Shown here: piece by piece, positions 16,522-24,929 of the stretch
Layout of the letters: each line of letters opens with the position of its first letter
How positions within the stretch are numbered: position 1 is the first letter of the stretch
Assembly: GCA_037190145.1 (NCBI GenBank)
Contig: JBBCJU010000006.1
Location: 186,001 to 250,000, forward strand
Direction of reading: 5' to 3'
Origin: 55-13 sp037190145
GTDB lineage: Bacteria > Armatimonadota > Fimbriimonadia > Fimbriimonadales > Fimbriimonadaceae
Length of the DNA stretch: 64,000 nucleotides
The notes under the pieces: generated by a model
What the model was told of the DNA's origin: nothing
The model's input: the letters and a program-made list of their open reading frames with translations, nothing else
The model's database searches: none
Made by a program: the position numbers and the translations under genes

Positions 16522-17919
16522 CTATGCCTCGACTAGGGCCAACTTGTAAAGAATGTGAGCGTAGATTCTGCTCATCTTAAAGAGGTGGTCAACTTTCAGC
16601 CGTTCATCGGTCTCGTGAGCCTTTCCATCGCCTTCCCAGCCAGTGCCAATACTCACAGTATTGGGAATTGCGCGGGCATAGGTTCCGCCCCCCATGACGC
16701 CGGGCGCTTTTGTTTCGCCCGTTTCTTCTTCTACTACATCTCGAATCACTTTAATGAGTGGGTGATCTAGTGGGAAGTAGAGTGACGGGCTGTCCCGGAC
16801 AACATCCAGATTGAACTTGTACTTTAAGGTTGCCAAGAAGGCTCGGCAAGTATCAGCCAACTCAGTGCCTTTCCAGGTAACTGGGTAACGGATGTTGGTG
16901 AGCATACTAAGACGCCCATCTTTGGTTTCAACAATTCCTAAATTGGAGGTTAGGTCTTTACTAACGTCGTCTCGCCCATGGATGCCGAGACCAACTCCGC
17001 TTGGGTGGGTGAGCCAAAGCAGTTCTTCGAAGTAAGTTTCCGCAGAGAGCGGAGCTATATCGAGCAGGAATCGAAATACTCGAGTTGCGGCATTGTCACC
17101 AGAGAATGGACGTGATCCGTGAGCTGCCTTACCCTTCGCTCGGATCACCAAGACATCTTCATTCCAATTCCAAGTCACGTTGGCATCCCAAGCGTCGGCA
17201 AGTTTCCCTTCTACATGAGAGCGAACATTGGGAGCGACTCTTACCATCGCTTCACAGTCATCAATGACGATATTGGGGCGCTGTCCACCCGAGACTTCAA
17301 TCAACTCAAAGTCTCCCTTTAAGAGTTCAACGGAAGTGACGAAATCGGCAATGCCTTTCTCAGCGTGATAGCAGGGCCAGCCAGAATCAGGAGCGACACC
17401 ATAGGTAGGGGCTTCCTCCGTCTTCACATAACGTTCAACGCACAAGAATCCCGACTCTTCATCACAGCCGAATACTTGGCGGAGGCGAGATGGAATGTTT
17501 GGGCAAACTTCTTTGATCGCGCGCATTGCGTAGAGCGAAGCCATGGTTGGGCCCTTATCATCTTCAGCGCCCCGAGCATAGATGTAGTTATCGTCAATCT
17601 CCGCACCGAATGGCTCGTGCTTCCAGCCATGTCCTACTGGAACGACATCCAGGTGCCCCAGGGAAACCACGAGTCTTTCGCCCTGGCCGAATTCTCCCCA
17701 ACCGGCATAACCTTCCAGGTCCTTGGTGGCAAATCCCCACTTCTCGCAGAGAGAGAGAGCAAAATCCAGTGCTTGACGGTTCTCTTTCCCAAAAGGCGCA
17801 TTCGGTTCTGGCGAACCTTCTACGGAAGCAAACCGCAGCATCGTCTGGGTGTCTTGGAGAAGCTCCTGCTCATGAGCGCGAAGCCAATCTTGAATCTGAG
17901 CGACTATGGGATCGGGCAT
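16522..17919 (-). CDS. M20 family dipeptidase (PepV/Sapep-like)
   Basis: A 465-residue cytoplasmic metallopeptidase. Metal-site motifs: SLGHLDVVPVGHGW (first His), YARGAEDDKGPTMA (bridging Asp) and FGCDEESGFLCVERY (catalytic Glu pair). The PepV-type lid domain includes RGKAAHGSRP-like IRAKGKAAHGSRPF and the C-terminal GGGTYARAIPNTVSIGTGW holds the last ligand region. These enzymes cleave dipeptides, often with broad specificity or beta-Ala-His. It has no signal peptide. It lies 99 bp upstream of the peroxidase gene on the same strand; cotranscription is possible. Specificity cannot be read from the sequence. Confidence 0.92.
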   Translation of the reverse strand: MPDPIVAQIQDWLRAHEQELLQDTQTMLRFASVEGSPEPNAPFGKENRQALDFALSLCEKWGFATKDLEGYAGWGEFGQGERLVVSLGHLDVVPVGHGWKHEPFGAEIDDNYIYARGAEDDKGPTMASLYAMRAIKEVCPNIPSRLRQVFGCDEESGFLCVERYVKTEEAPTYGVAPDSGWPCYHAEKGIADFVTSVELLKGDFELIEVSGGQRPNIVIDDCEAMVRVAPNVRSHVEGKLADAWDANVTWNWNEDVLVIRAKGKAAHGSRPFSGDNAATRVFRFLLDIAPLSAETYFEELLWLTHPSGVGLGIHGRDDVSKDLTSNLGIVETKDGRLSMLTNIRYPVTWKGTELADTCRAFLATLKYKFNLDVVRDSPSLYFPLDHPLIKVIRDVVEEETGETKAPGVMGGGTYARAIPNTVSIGTGWEGDGKAHETDERLKVDHLFKMSRIYAHILYKLALVEA

Positions 17920-17961
17920 GTCCCCATTTTAGACAGTGGGGGGATGGGATTGCTGGAAAGC

Positions 17962-18405
17962 CTAATGGTTTGATTGCTGGGTTGTTGGATTGTCGCGGGG
18001 AGGAGTGGTTGAGAAGAATGCGGGCAACATCAATACGGGTTTATATAACTGAGAGATGATGATTATTGCCAGCGATATCTGACAGCAGTGCCCAAGGTGC
18101 CAATCTTCGGGGGCCAGCAAAAAAGGCATCGTCCACGCCAAAAGACTATAAAAAAGGGATGCGGTGAGGACGCGAACAGGAAATCGACTAGAAGTGAAGC
18201 CCAGGTTGATTGCGACTAGACCACTAACGCCTATTGCCACAAGAATGAGGCAACTGAAAGCTACTGCGAAGGAGTGCTTGCTTAGCGGCACATCTAATCC
18301 TAGCGTCACGAGTCCGCCCGAGCCTAATACGGCAATTGGAGTAATGAGAAGCACAAGTAGCGGCCTCTTCTGGAGCGTATCGATCACAAGCCAATTATAT
18401 GGCAA
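17962..18405 (-). CDS. Small hypothetical membrane protein
   Basis: A 147-residue frame with four hydrophobic segments: PLLVLLITPIAVLGSGGLVTLG, FAVAFSCLILVAIGVSGLVAI, VLTASLFYSLLAWTMPFLLA and ISLAIIIISQLYKPVLMLPAFF. The hydrophobic pattern supports coding, but I recognise no family. The start is doubtful: the first codon is a TTG at 18405 with no clear ribosome site. The last residues (PTTQQSNH) come from a simple TTG-rich stretch that looks like intergenic sequence, so the original C-terminus may have been altered. It is 42 bp upstream of the dipeptidase. Confidence 0.5.
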   Translation of the reverse strand: MPYNWLVIDTLQKRPLLVLLITPIAVLGSGGLVTLGLDVPLSKHSFAVAFSCLILVAIGVSGLVAINLGFTSSRFPVRVLTASLFYSLLAWTMPFLLAPEDWHLGHCCQISLAIIIISQLYKPVLMLPAFFSTTPPRDNPTTQQSNH

Positions 18406-18594
18406 GTAGGGAGTTTAGCTGCTTGACAAAGGGTTCAATCGATTGATCAGGCAATAAAAAAGGTTCGCGGGTACTCGGGCGGTTGGTTGAGCACCCGCTG
18501 AACCACAGGCATCTTTCCATCTTGTGCCGACTACGTACCTGGTAATCGCACTGGGTCTTTATGGAGTTAGGTTCAAAAAGGGTATCAATGCAGG

Positions 18595-19731
18595 GTGACT
18601 CTAAACGGACTGGCCTCCTTGTATGAAGAGCAACGCAATGCTCCGCCCGAAATTCTGGCGATTGCCCCTGGTCGCGTCAATCTTATTGGCGAGCATACAG
18701 ACTACAACGACGGTTTCGTTTTTCCGGCGGCAATTGATAAAGAGGTGATGGTTGCGGCAAGGGTTGCGGGGGAAATTACAACACTCTCTTCTGAGCAAAC
18801 CGGACCTGGACAGCCATTTGATGCTCGCACGGTGTCTCCTGGGGAAGTCAGTGGTTGGGCAGCCTATGCGGCAGGCATGGCCTGGGTTTTGAGGGAGCAC
18901 ACAGGAAAAGCCATGCCAAACCTTGATGGACATGTGGCCAGCACTGTCCCGATGGGGAGCGGAGTGAGCAGCAGTGCAGCCATTGAAATGGCGTTTGGTG
19001 TTGCTTGGAATAGGGTTGCGAGTTTAGGATTGGATAACAAGGTTTTGGCAAGGCTGGCCCAACGCTGCGAGAACGAGTTTGTCGGTGTCAACTGCGGGAT
19101 CATGGATCAAATGGCGAGTGCCATGGGGCGAGACGGGCAAGCCATGTTCTTAGATACACGATCTTTGGATATTGCTTACGCTTCTATCCCCAGCGAATTA
19201 CTGATTATGATCTGTGACACAAAGAAACCTCGTGCGCTTACTGACTCTGCCTACAATGAGCGTCGATCTCAGTGCGAAGAAGCGGCGGCGGTGATTGGGG
19301 TGAAGTCGCTAAGAGATGCAACCCTTGAGGATTTGGAAGCCAAAAAGTCCGCGATGACGGAAGTTGTCTATCTGCGTGCGCGCCACGTGATTACCGAAGA
19401 TGACCGAAGCTTACGATTCCGTACTGCCTTGGAGACGTCAGACTTTGCGGAGATCGGCACCTTGATGAAAGCGAGCCATGAAAGTCTGCGAGATGACTAT
19501 GAAGTGAGTTGCGCCGAACTAGACCAAATGGCCGAAAGCGCTTGGGCTCATCCTGACTGCGTGGGAGCAAGAATGACAGGAGCGGGGTTCGGTGGAGCCT
19601 GTGTTGCACTCGTTAAAAAGTCCGGTATTGAATCGTTCATTGCCGAAGTATCTGCTGCTTACACTGATAAAACCGGTATTTCTGGTTCGATTATGGTGTG
19701 CCAAGCCGTAGATGGGGCCCGTTGTGTTTAG
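18595..19731 (+). CDS. galK: Galactokinase
   Basis: A 378-residue GHMP kinase that phosphorylates alpha-D-galactose at C1 (Leloir pathway). Motifs: galactokinase signature PGRVNLIGEHTDYNDG (about residues 25-40), ATP loop VPMGSGVSSSAAIE (about 118-131), CGIMDQMASAMG with the catalytic Asp, and the GHMP C-terminal motif MTGAGFGGACVAL. Length is normal. The start is a GTG at 18595; an AAGGG lies about 10 bp upstream and no in-frame ATG precedes it. No other gal genes are adjacent, so galactose utilisation is not clustered here. Confidence 0.95.
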   Translation: MTLNGLASLYEEQRNAPPEILAIAPGRVNLIGEHTDYNDGFVFPAAIDKEVMVAARVAGEITTLSSEQTGPGQPFDARTVSPGEVSGWAAYAAGMAWVLREHTGKAMPNLDGHVASTVPMGSGVSSSAAIEMAFGVAWNRVASLGLDNKVLARLAQRCENEFVGVNCGIMDQMASAMGRDGQAMFLDTRSLDIAYASIPSELLIMICDTKKPRALTDSAYNERRSQCEEAAAVIGVKSLRDATLEDLEAKKSAMTEVVYLRARHVITEDDRSLRFRTALETSDFAEIGTLMKASHESLRDDYEVSCAELDQMAESAWAHPDCVGARMTGAGFGGACVALVKKSGIESFIAEVSAAYTDKTGISGSIMVCQAVDGARCV

Positions 19732-20006
19732 CGAATTGTTCTAGAACTAGGGATATAATAGAACGAATTGAAAAGCCCGTAAATTTAGGGGCGAACATTA
19801 TCTGTGTTTTTGCGACAAATCAATATGTGTCCTAGCTCCGATCTTTTCCGGGGATGTGTCATTACGATAGAGCGAGATTGGTGGGGCCCTAAAAAGTTCT
19901 GCATCATATCGCCATCGAAAGATTTTTCTCTGGGCCCATCTCAAAATTGCCGGGCTGTATGGAAAGAGCTATACAGGCGGTTAGAAATACAGTGAGGGGT
20001 GGGTTA

Positions 20007-20282
20007 ATGCCAATGCCAACCACGTCTAGATCGGATGGCTCAAATCGAGCGGTTCGACTGACGAAAAGAGAAATTGAGGTTCTAAGTCTTATAGCGCAGG
20101 GTCACAGCAGCAAGGAAGCGGCTGATACTTTGTACGTGTCGAAACGCACGGTGGACTTTCATCTCGCAAATATTTATGACAAATTGCAAGTGAATAATCG
20201 TGTACAGGCCTTCCGCGCGGCGACGCGTCTTGGTCTGATTCCATTCGAGCCGACATTCGGACATACTCGAGGCGACGCGTAA
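20007..20282 (+). CDS. LuxR/GerE-type HTH regulator, stand-alone DNA-binding domain
   Basis: A 91-residue protein that is almost only a LuxR-type helix-turn-helix: LTKREIEVLSLIAQGHSSKEAADTLYVSKRTVDFHLANIYDKLQVNNRVQAFRAATRLGLI. The ATG at 20007 follows GAGGGGTGGG by 3-6 bp, which decides the start; an upstream in-frame ATG at 19947 would add a sequence that does not look coding. There is no receiver or ligand domain, so regulation must come from expression, partner proteins, or another kinase. It is monocistronic, followed by a strong terminator. Confidence 0.85.
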   Translation: MPMPTTSRSDGSNRAVRLTKREIEVLSLIAQGHSSKEAADTLYVSKRTVDFHLANIYDKLQVNNRVQAFRAATRLGLIPFEPTFGHTRGDA

Positions 20283-20304
20283 GCTTACTAGCTACGATCG
20301 ATTT

Positions 20305-20336
20305 GGCCCTTCTGAAGAAATTCAGAGGGGCCTTTT
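20305..20336 (+). terminator. Intrinsic terminator after the LuxR-type gene
   Basis: GGCCCTTCTGAA and TTCAGAGGGGCC form a 12-bp arm hairpin with GAAA loop and one internal mismatch, followed directly by TTTTC. It lies 23 bp past the stop codon. Confidence 0.9.
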
Positions 20337-20382
20337 CAATTTATAAAGGTTCATTTTTTGGTTGATTTAGTATTATGTAGGC

Positions 20383-21003
20383 GTGCTTCAGGGTGTCTTG
20401 GACTGGGTTTACCCACCAAAGTGTGGACTCTGTGCGCGACTTGGGAAGGATGCGGTTTGTGACATATGTCACAAAGAGTTTTTGCCTCTAGACGAAACTC
20501 CACATCAACGAGAGGGAGCCCTATCTGAAGTCAGCTCCTTATTCAAATATGAGGCGAGGGCTGCGCAAGCGGTGCGACGCCTGAAGTATTCGCGGATCAC
20601 TTCTCTCATTTACCCTTTAGCTTCGATGATGCGGGAAGGTTATGATCGACAAGGATTGGATGATTACGACTTGATCTTGCCGATTCCGATTCATTGGCGA
20701 AGAAAAGCTTGGCGCGGCTTCAATCAAGCGGAGGCGCTTGCTTCCGCATTGCCTAAAGATAAGTTACGCGTTGATCTTTTGACGCGAATCAAACATACAA
20801 CCCCTCAGGTTCAACTGAACCGGGAACAGAGGGCTCAGAATCTGGTGGGAGCTTTCCGCGCTGATCCGGCGGTTGCAGGGAAGGCCATTCTGCTGATTGA
20901 TGATGTCTGCACTAGCGGCCACACTGCCGAGCAATGTGCCCTCGCTCTATTGGAGCAAAAGGCTTATCAAGTTGGTTTGCTAAGTTTGACCGGTGAAAGC
21001 TAG
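20383..21003 (+). CDS. comF: ComF family phosphoribosyltransferase-like protein
   Basis: A 206-residue protein with an N-terminal zinc finger (CGLC and CDIC pairs) and a C-terminal phosphoribosyltransferase fold: LPIPIHWRRKAWRGFNQAEALA, TPQVQLNREQRAQNLVGAF and the PRPP loop AILLIDDVCTSGHTAEQCA. ComF is needed for DNA uptake in competent bacteria, probably in handling incoming single strands; its enzymatic role is not settled. The start is a GTG at 20383. It converges with ispDF, the two stops overlapping by 4 bp. Confidence 0.9.
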   Translation: MLQGVLDWVYPPKCGLCARLGKDAVCDICHKEFLPLDETPHQREGALSEVSSLFKYEARAAQAVRRLKYSRITSLIYPLASMMREGYDRQGLDDYDLILPIPIHWRRKAWRGFNQAEALASALPKDKLRVDLLTRIKHTTPQVQLNREQRAQNLVGAFRADPAVAGKAILLIDDVCTSGHTAEQCALALLEQKAYQVGLLSLTGES

Positions 21004-22112
21004 GCTTCGGTCAAAGTAGCTACCGCAAAGGCCGCTAAACCCTCGGTTCGCCCAATAGAGCCAAGCTTTTCGTTGGTTGTGGCTTTGACACTTACAGATT
21101 CGAAGGGGCATCCTACGGCGTGAGCAATTTGTGAGCGAATCTCGGCGGCCTGAGGCATCACCTTCGGACGCTCGGCAATGACCGTGGCGTCGATGTTGAC
21201 GACCTTCCAGCCGGCTTCATAGATCAGTTCGGTGGCGTATTTGACAAACTCGATAGAGGCTCGATCCTTCCACTGAGGATCGGTATTGGGGAAGTGAACA
21301 CCGATGTCGCCCAAACTCGCCGCACCGAGAATCGAGTCTACAACTGCATGTAAGAGAGCATCGGCATCGGAGTGACCTTCTAGGCCTGTACCACTAAAAA
21401 GAACTCCACCCACAACGAGAGGCCGAGTGGGATCACTGGAAAAACGATGAACATCGTAACCAAGGCCTGTTCGAGTCTCCCGGAAACCTATGATTCCTCG
21501 AGCCTTAGCCAAATCGTCTTCAGTGGTGATTTTAAAGTTCTGAGGCTCACCTTCTATGATGGCTGGTTTGATCCCGATGCTTTGAAGCAGGGCTAGATCG
21601 TCTGTGACGAGTTCCTTGCTTTCAGCATGAGCGCGAAGGAGGTCTGCGGTTCGAGCTCCCTGTGGAGTTTGCATGGCAACGAGATTGGACCGATCTACCA
21701 ACTCACCGCTTCTGGTTCGGAGGGTATCAACAACTGATACGGCAGGTCCAGCGGCTCCCGTTTGTAGGGTTTCTTCTATAACCCGGTCGATGAGGTCAGA
21801 CGTGACTAGGGGGCGTGCTGCATCATGTACGAGAGTGAGGTCGCAGTCTGAAAGTTGTTGGACTCCAATCCACGAGCTTTCCTGGCGAGAGCTTCCCCCT
21901 TCAACAACAATGGCTTGTTGGCCAATCTCCTCACGATAGCGATCTAGGAGATCAGCTGGGCAAACTACTACAAGCTTATCTATCTTTGGATGCGACTTGA
22001 AAGCATCAAAAGACCATCGCCACACAGCTTTGCCACTGAGCCGAGCGCGAACTTTGTCCCCACCAAAACGGGCGCCACGACCGGCGGCAAGAATGACCGC
22101 TCCAATCCTCAT
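21000..22112 (-). CDS. ispDF: Bifunctional IspD/IspF isoprenoid enzyme
   Basis: A 370-residue fusion of two MEP-pathway enzymes. Residues 1-210 are IspD (MEP cytidylyltransferase): GAVILAAGRGARFGGDK nucleotide loop and LTLVHDAARPLVTSDL. Residues about 215-370 are IspF (MEcPP synthase): RTGLGYDVHRF with metal ligands Asp and His, GHSDADALLHAVVDSILGAASLGDIGVHFPNTDPQWK, and VNIDATVIAERPK plus KATTNEKLGSIGR. Both active-site sets look intact. IspE is not in the fusion or nearby. Its ATG overlaps the stop of the PIN-TRAM gene (TAATG), so the two are translationally coupled. Confidence 0.95.
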   Translation of the reverse strand: MRIGAVILAAGRGARFGGDKVRARLSGKAVWRWSFDAFKSHPKIDKLVVVCPADLLDRYREEIGQQAIVVEGGSSRQESSWIGVQQLSDCDLTLVHDAARPLVTSDLIDRVIEETLQTGAAGPAVSVVDTLRTRSGELVDRSNLVAMQTPQGARTADLLRAHAESKELVTDDLALLQSIGIKPAIIEGEPQNFKITTEDDLAKARGIIGFRETRTGLGYDVHRFSSDPTRPLVVGGVLFSGTGLEGHSDADALLHAVVDSILGAASLGDIGVHFPNTDPQWKDRASIEFVKYATELIYEAGWKVVNIDATVIAERPKVMPQAAEIRSQIAHAVGCPFESVSVKATTNEKLGSIGRTEGLAAFAVATLTEA

Positions 22113-23305
22113 TAGTGGCTCTTCTTCGACTTTCTCATATGGAAATCTATGTCGTCCTCTCTAATCTCGCCAAAGATAAGTTTGCCTCGTTCTGTTTGAA
22201 TGACTTGGGTCACCATGACGTCAACCGTTTCTCCGATGGCGATTCTTCCGTTCTCAACGACAACCATTGTGCCGTCTTCTAGGTACCCAATTCCTTGGCC
22301 GGGTTGATTGCCTTCTCGAATAATCATCAAGGTAAGGGATTCTTGCGGAAGCACATTCGGACGCAAGGCAAGAGCTAAGTCATTCAGATTTAGGATCTTA
22401 ATTTCTTGAAGGGCTGCGACGCGATTAAGGTTGAAATCGTTGGTTACGATATCTGCGCCCAGGTGTTTTGCTAGTCGAACAAGACGGGAATCTACGGGTT
22501 CCTTGGGATCTGGAGCGAAGCGGTCGTAAGATCTCACCTCTAGGGGAAAATCTGCCTGCATATGCTTGAGAACCTCTAGACCTCGCCGGCCTCTTTGCCT
22601 CCGTAACCCGTTGCTATCGTCGGCAATATATTGAAGCTCATCTAGGACAAAACCTGGAACGTAGATTTGGCCTTCTAGGAATCCAGCTTTGGCGACATCG
22701 TAGATTCGTCCATCGATGATGACGTTTGTGTCCAAAATCTTGATGCCGCTACGGCGTGCCTTGCCCCGATTCTTGGACCAGGGCAGCACCTCATCCATGG
22801 ATTGCAGGGCAAAAATAGAAATGGAAACAAAGCCAATGCTTACCGCAACAACAAGAATGGGTAGGACGGTGAGCGAAACTCCGATTGCCTGAAAGAGGAC
22901 CATGAATGGCAATGAGACAACCACGCCCACAAAGGCACCGATGAAGAGGGTGACTTTGTCGCCACTGGCCATCTTGTCCCAGCGCTCAATGGTGCGTTCC
23001 ACCCAGTCAAAAACTTTTGATCCAAGCCAGGCGCCAGCAATGCCGCCCAGGACGGCCAAAGGAAAAATCGAAGCGAATGAGTTCGCTCCGGCGTAACCCT
23101 CGCCGGTTTCGGGGGCTTTCCCACGCACCAGGGGTGTGACCCAGAGAAATATCTGGGTGAGAATAGAAGGTGCAGCAAACCCCAACGGTACGGCACCCAG
23201 CGCCGCGAAAACGGCAATAGTAATAAGCCGGGCGATTCCTCGACCCCGGCCTGTTTTTATCTTTCGCGGCGGCTCTGTGCCAGACGCCTTGGGTAATTCT
23301 TCCAT
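22112..23305 (-). CDS. PIN and TRAM domain membrane protein (YacL-like)
   Basis: A 397-residue protein. The N-terminal 150 residues hold four TM helices (GIARLITIAVFAALGAVPLGF; SIFPLAVLGGIAGAWLGSKV; VTLFIGAFVGVVVSLPFMVLF; LTVLPILVVAVSIGFVSISIFAL). A PIN ribonuclease-like domain follows (KILDTNVIIDGRIYDVAKAGFLEG, LGADIVTNDFNLNRVAALQ, carrying the acidic residues), then a C-terminal TRAM domain (GIGYLEDGTMVVVENGRIAIGETVDVMVTQVIQTERGKLIFG). This is the YacL architecture widely found next to ispD/ispF in Gram-positive and related bacteria. The domain set suggests RNA binding and cleavage at the membrane; substrate unknown. Confidence 0.9.
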   Translation of the reverse strand: MEELPKASGTEPPRKIKTGRGRGIARLITIAVFAALGAVPLGFAAPSILTQIFLWVTPLVRGKAPETGEGYAGANSFASIFPLAVLGGIAGAWLGSKVFDWVERTIERWDKMASGDKVTLFIGAFVGVVVSLPFMVLFQAIGVSLTVLPILVVAVSIGFVSISIFALQSMDEVLPWSKNRGKARRSGIKILDTNVIIDGRIYDVAKAGFLEGQIYVPGFVLDELQYIADDSNGLRRQRGRRGLEVLKHMQADFPLEVRSYDRFAPDPKEPVDSRLVRLAKHLGADIVTNDFNLNRVAALQEIKILNLNDLALALRPNVLPQESLTLMIIREGNQPGQGIGYLEDGTMVVVENGRIAIGETVDVMVTQVIQTERGKLIFGEIREDDIDFHMRKSKKSH

Positions 23306-23307
23306 GT

Positions 23308-24723
23308 CTACCAGCGGCGAGACTCCATAACTTCTATTTTTACTTTATCCAAAAACGTGAATGTAAAGGCTTCTTCTACATTCCCGTCGGAAAGCTTGAC
23401 GTGACTTGCTGAGATTTGTGGATCGGCAGTGGTTGAATCCATTCCCAACCAGCGCTTCCCATCCCAGGCCTCAACCCAAGCGTGATAGTAGAAGTTACCA
23501 TCCCAGTTGACTAATCCGCTGGCAACCCGGGTCGGAATTCCCGCAGCACGCATTAGCGTTGCGGTGAGGATGGCGTAGTCTCTGCAAACGCCTTCTTTGG
23601 TGGCTAGAATCTCCGTAGCGTCGCGCAAAACGCCAATGCCAGCATTTGGGCTCATCTTCTGCTGGACGTACGCTTTGATCTTTAGAGCCGCTTTCTTGGC
23701 GTTTGTCTCTTTGCCAACGATCTGCTTTGCAAGTTTGCGGAACTGTTCTGAATCGCTTGGGATATGAAGGCTTGGCTTTAACCACTTGGCTTGTGTCTTT
23801 GCCGCTTGTGCAATGGTGAGGCCCGCGGAATCCCCAAGCTTTGGAGGGTGAACCGTAACAACCCAGCTTTCTCCTTTGCCAGCCAAAGTTTGGTGAGCAT
23901 CTTTAGGAGCACGGGAGAGATCACGCCCGGTCACTTTCATTTTCAGGTAGCCCAATTTGGCGGGATCTTTTAGTGGTTTATCGGTTTTGATGCTTGTGAC
24001 CAAGGCAAGGTCGATAGAAGGACGGTATCCCGACTCGTTTGAGCCCATAGCTTCCTCTTTTGCTTCAGGAATCATTTCGATTCCCATGGGGCCTTCAGCT
24101 TTTAGGAGGTCTCCTTTGCCAGACAGAAAAACGGATGTGTTTGCACGGGGGTCGATGATTTCGACTTTGGTGCCAGAAACCTTTTTGCCTTTGATGTCGA
24201 CATCACTGGCACCATGGACAACCAGGTCATTCTTGATGAGGGTCGCGGTTGTTGGGTCGAGAACGTAAAAAGTCTTCTTGGTGCCCGCAGTAGCCCCTCC
24301 AGTGACCAATGGAGTTAGAGGGTCATCCACAATGTCGGCTCCAGCGGGAACGGTAATGGACTTCTTACTTGCAACCCCGTTATTCATGATGTCGATGGAG
24401 ATTTTGTTGGGCGTGAATACGGCATCCAGAGTCTGAGTCCTTCCTGAGCTATTTGTTACAAATCGCATCTTGAGGGGTTTGCCGTTGTCATCTGACCAAG
24501 TCACAGATTGCAACTCCATTTGCATGGCAGTGCCCAATAGCCCAGCATTGAGGACAGTTCTCGAATCATTGCGCTTAACCGGCTTACCATTGAGGGAGTC
24601 GTTGGTTTGCTTGTAGCTGGAATAGCCAAGCTTATTGCCCTGTAGGTACAGCCCAAGGTAGGTCTCTTGCGAGAATCCTAGGCAAGTGAGCGTCATTAGG
24701 ACGAAAAAGAGAACTTTCTTCAT
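23308..24723 (-). CDS. Secreted transglutaminase-like protein
   Basis: A 471-residue exported protein: signal peptide MKKVLFFVLMTLTCLGFS, an N-terminal beta-rich region (about 20-300) that resembles proteins processing peptides or crosslinks, and a transglutaminase core at about 340-460 with the triad Cys in ATKEGVCRDYAILTATLMRAAGIPTR, His in NFYYHAWVEAW and Asp in GKRWLGMDST. Bacterial members are usually papain-like proteases or amidases rather than true crosslinkers. The gene starts the three-gene unit with PIN-TRAM (2-bp gap) and ispDF, though no functional link is known. Confidence 0.85.
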   Translation of the reverse strand: MKKVLFFVLMTLTCLGFSQETYLGLYLQGNKLGYSSYKQTNDSLNGKPVKRNDSRTVLNAGLLGTAMQMELQSVTWSDDNGKPLKMRFVTNSSGRTQTLDAVFTPNKISIDIMNNGVASKKSITVPAGADIVDDPLTPLVTGGATAGTKKTFYVLDPTTATLIKNDLVVHGASDVDIKGKKVSGTKVEIIDPRANTSVFLSGKGDLLKAEGPMGIEMIPEAKEEAMGSNESGYRPSIDLALVTSIKTDKPLKDPAKLGYLKMKVTGRDLSRAPKDAHQTLAGKGESWVVTVHPPKLGDSAGLTIAQAAKTQAKWLKPSLHIPSDSEQFRKLAKQIVGKETNAKKAALKIKAYVQQKMSPNAGIGVLRDATEILATKEGVCRDYAILTATLMRAAGIPTRVASGLVNWDGNFYYHAWVEAWDGKRWLGMDSTTADPQISASHVKLSDGNVEEAFTFTFLDKVKIEVMESRRW

Positions 24724-24929
24724 TGGAGTATCGAATAGGAGTCTATCTGAGCAAGAAGCAAGGAAGGCGGGATTATAAGCAAAGTCGTCTATATCCCTTC
24801 ATTTCTTGCGCTCATCTGTCAAAGATCAACGATTGGAACTCAAAGATGGTTTCATCGGTCACGTAATGCGGGTAGGATGCTCCCGCTGATTCCTGCTCTT
24901 TATTGTTGAATCGCAAAACCAATTGGCAA

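Noticed and set aside
19736..19759. Promoter TTGTTC / TATAAT after galK
   Set aside because: The spacing is only 12 bp, too short for a sigma-70 promoter.
19804..19995. 63-residue frame upstream of the LuxR-type gene
   Set aside because: No ribosome site, no similarity to a known family, composition like random sequence.
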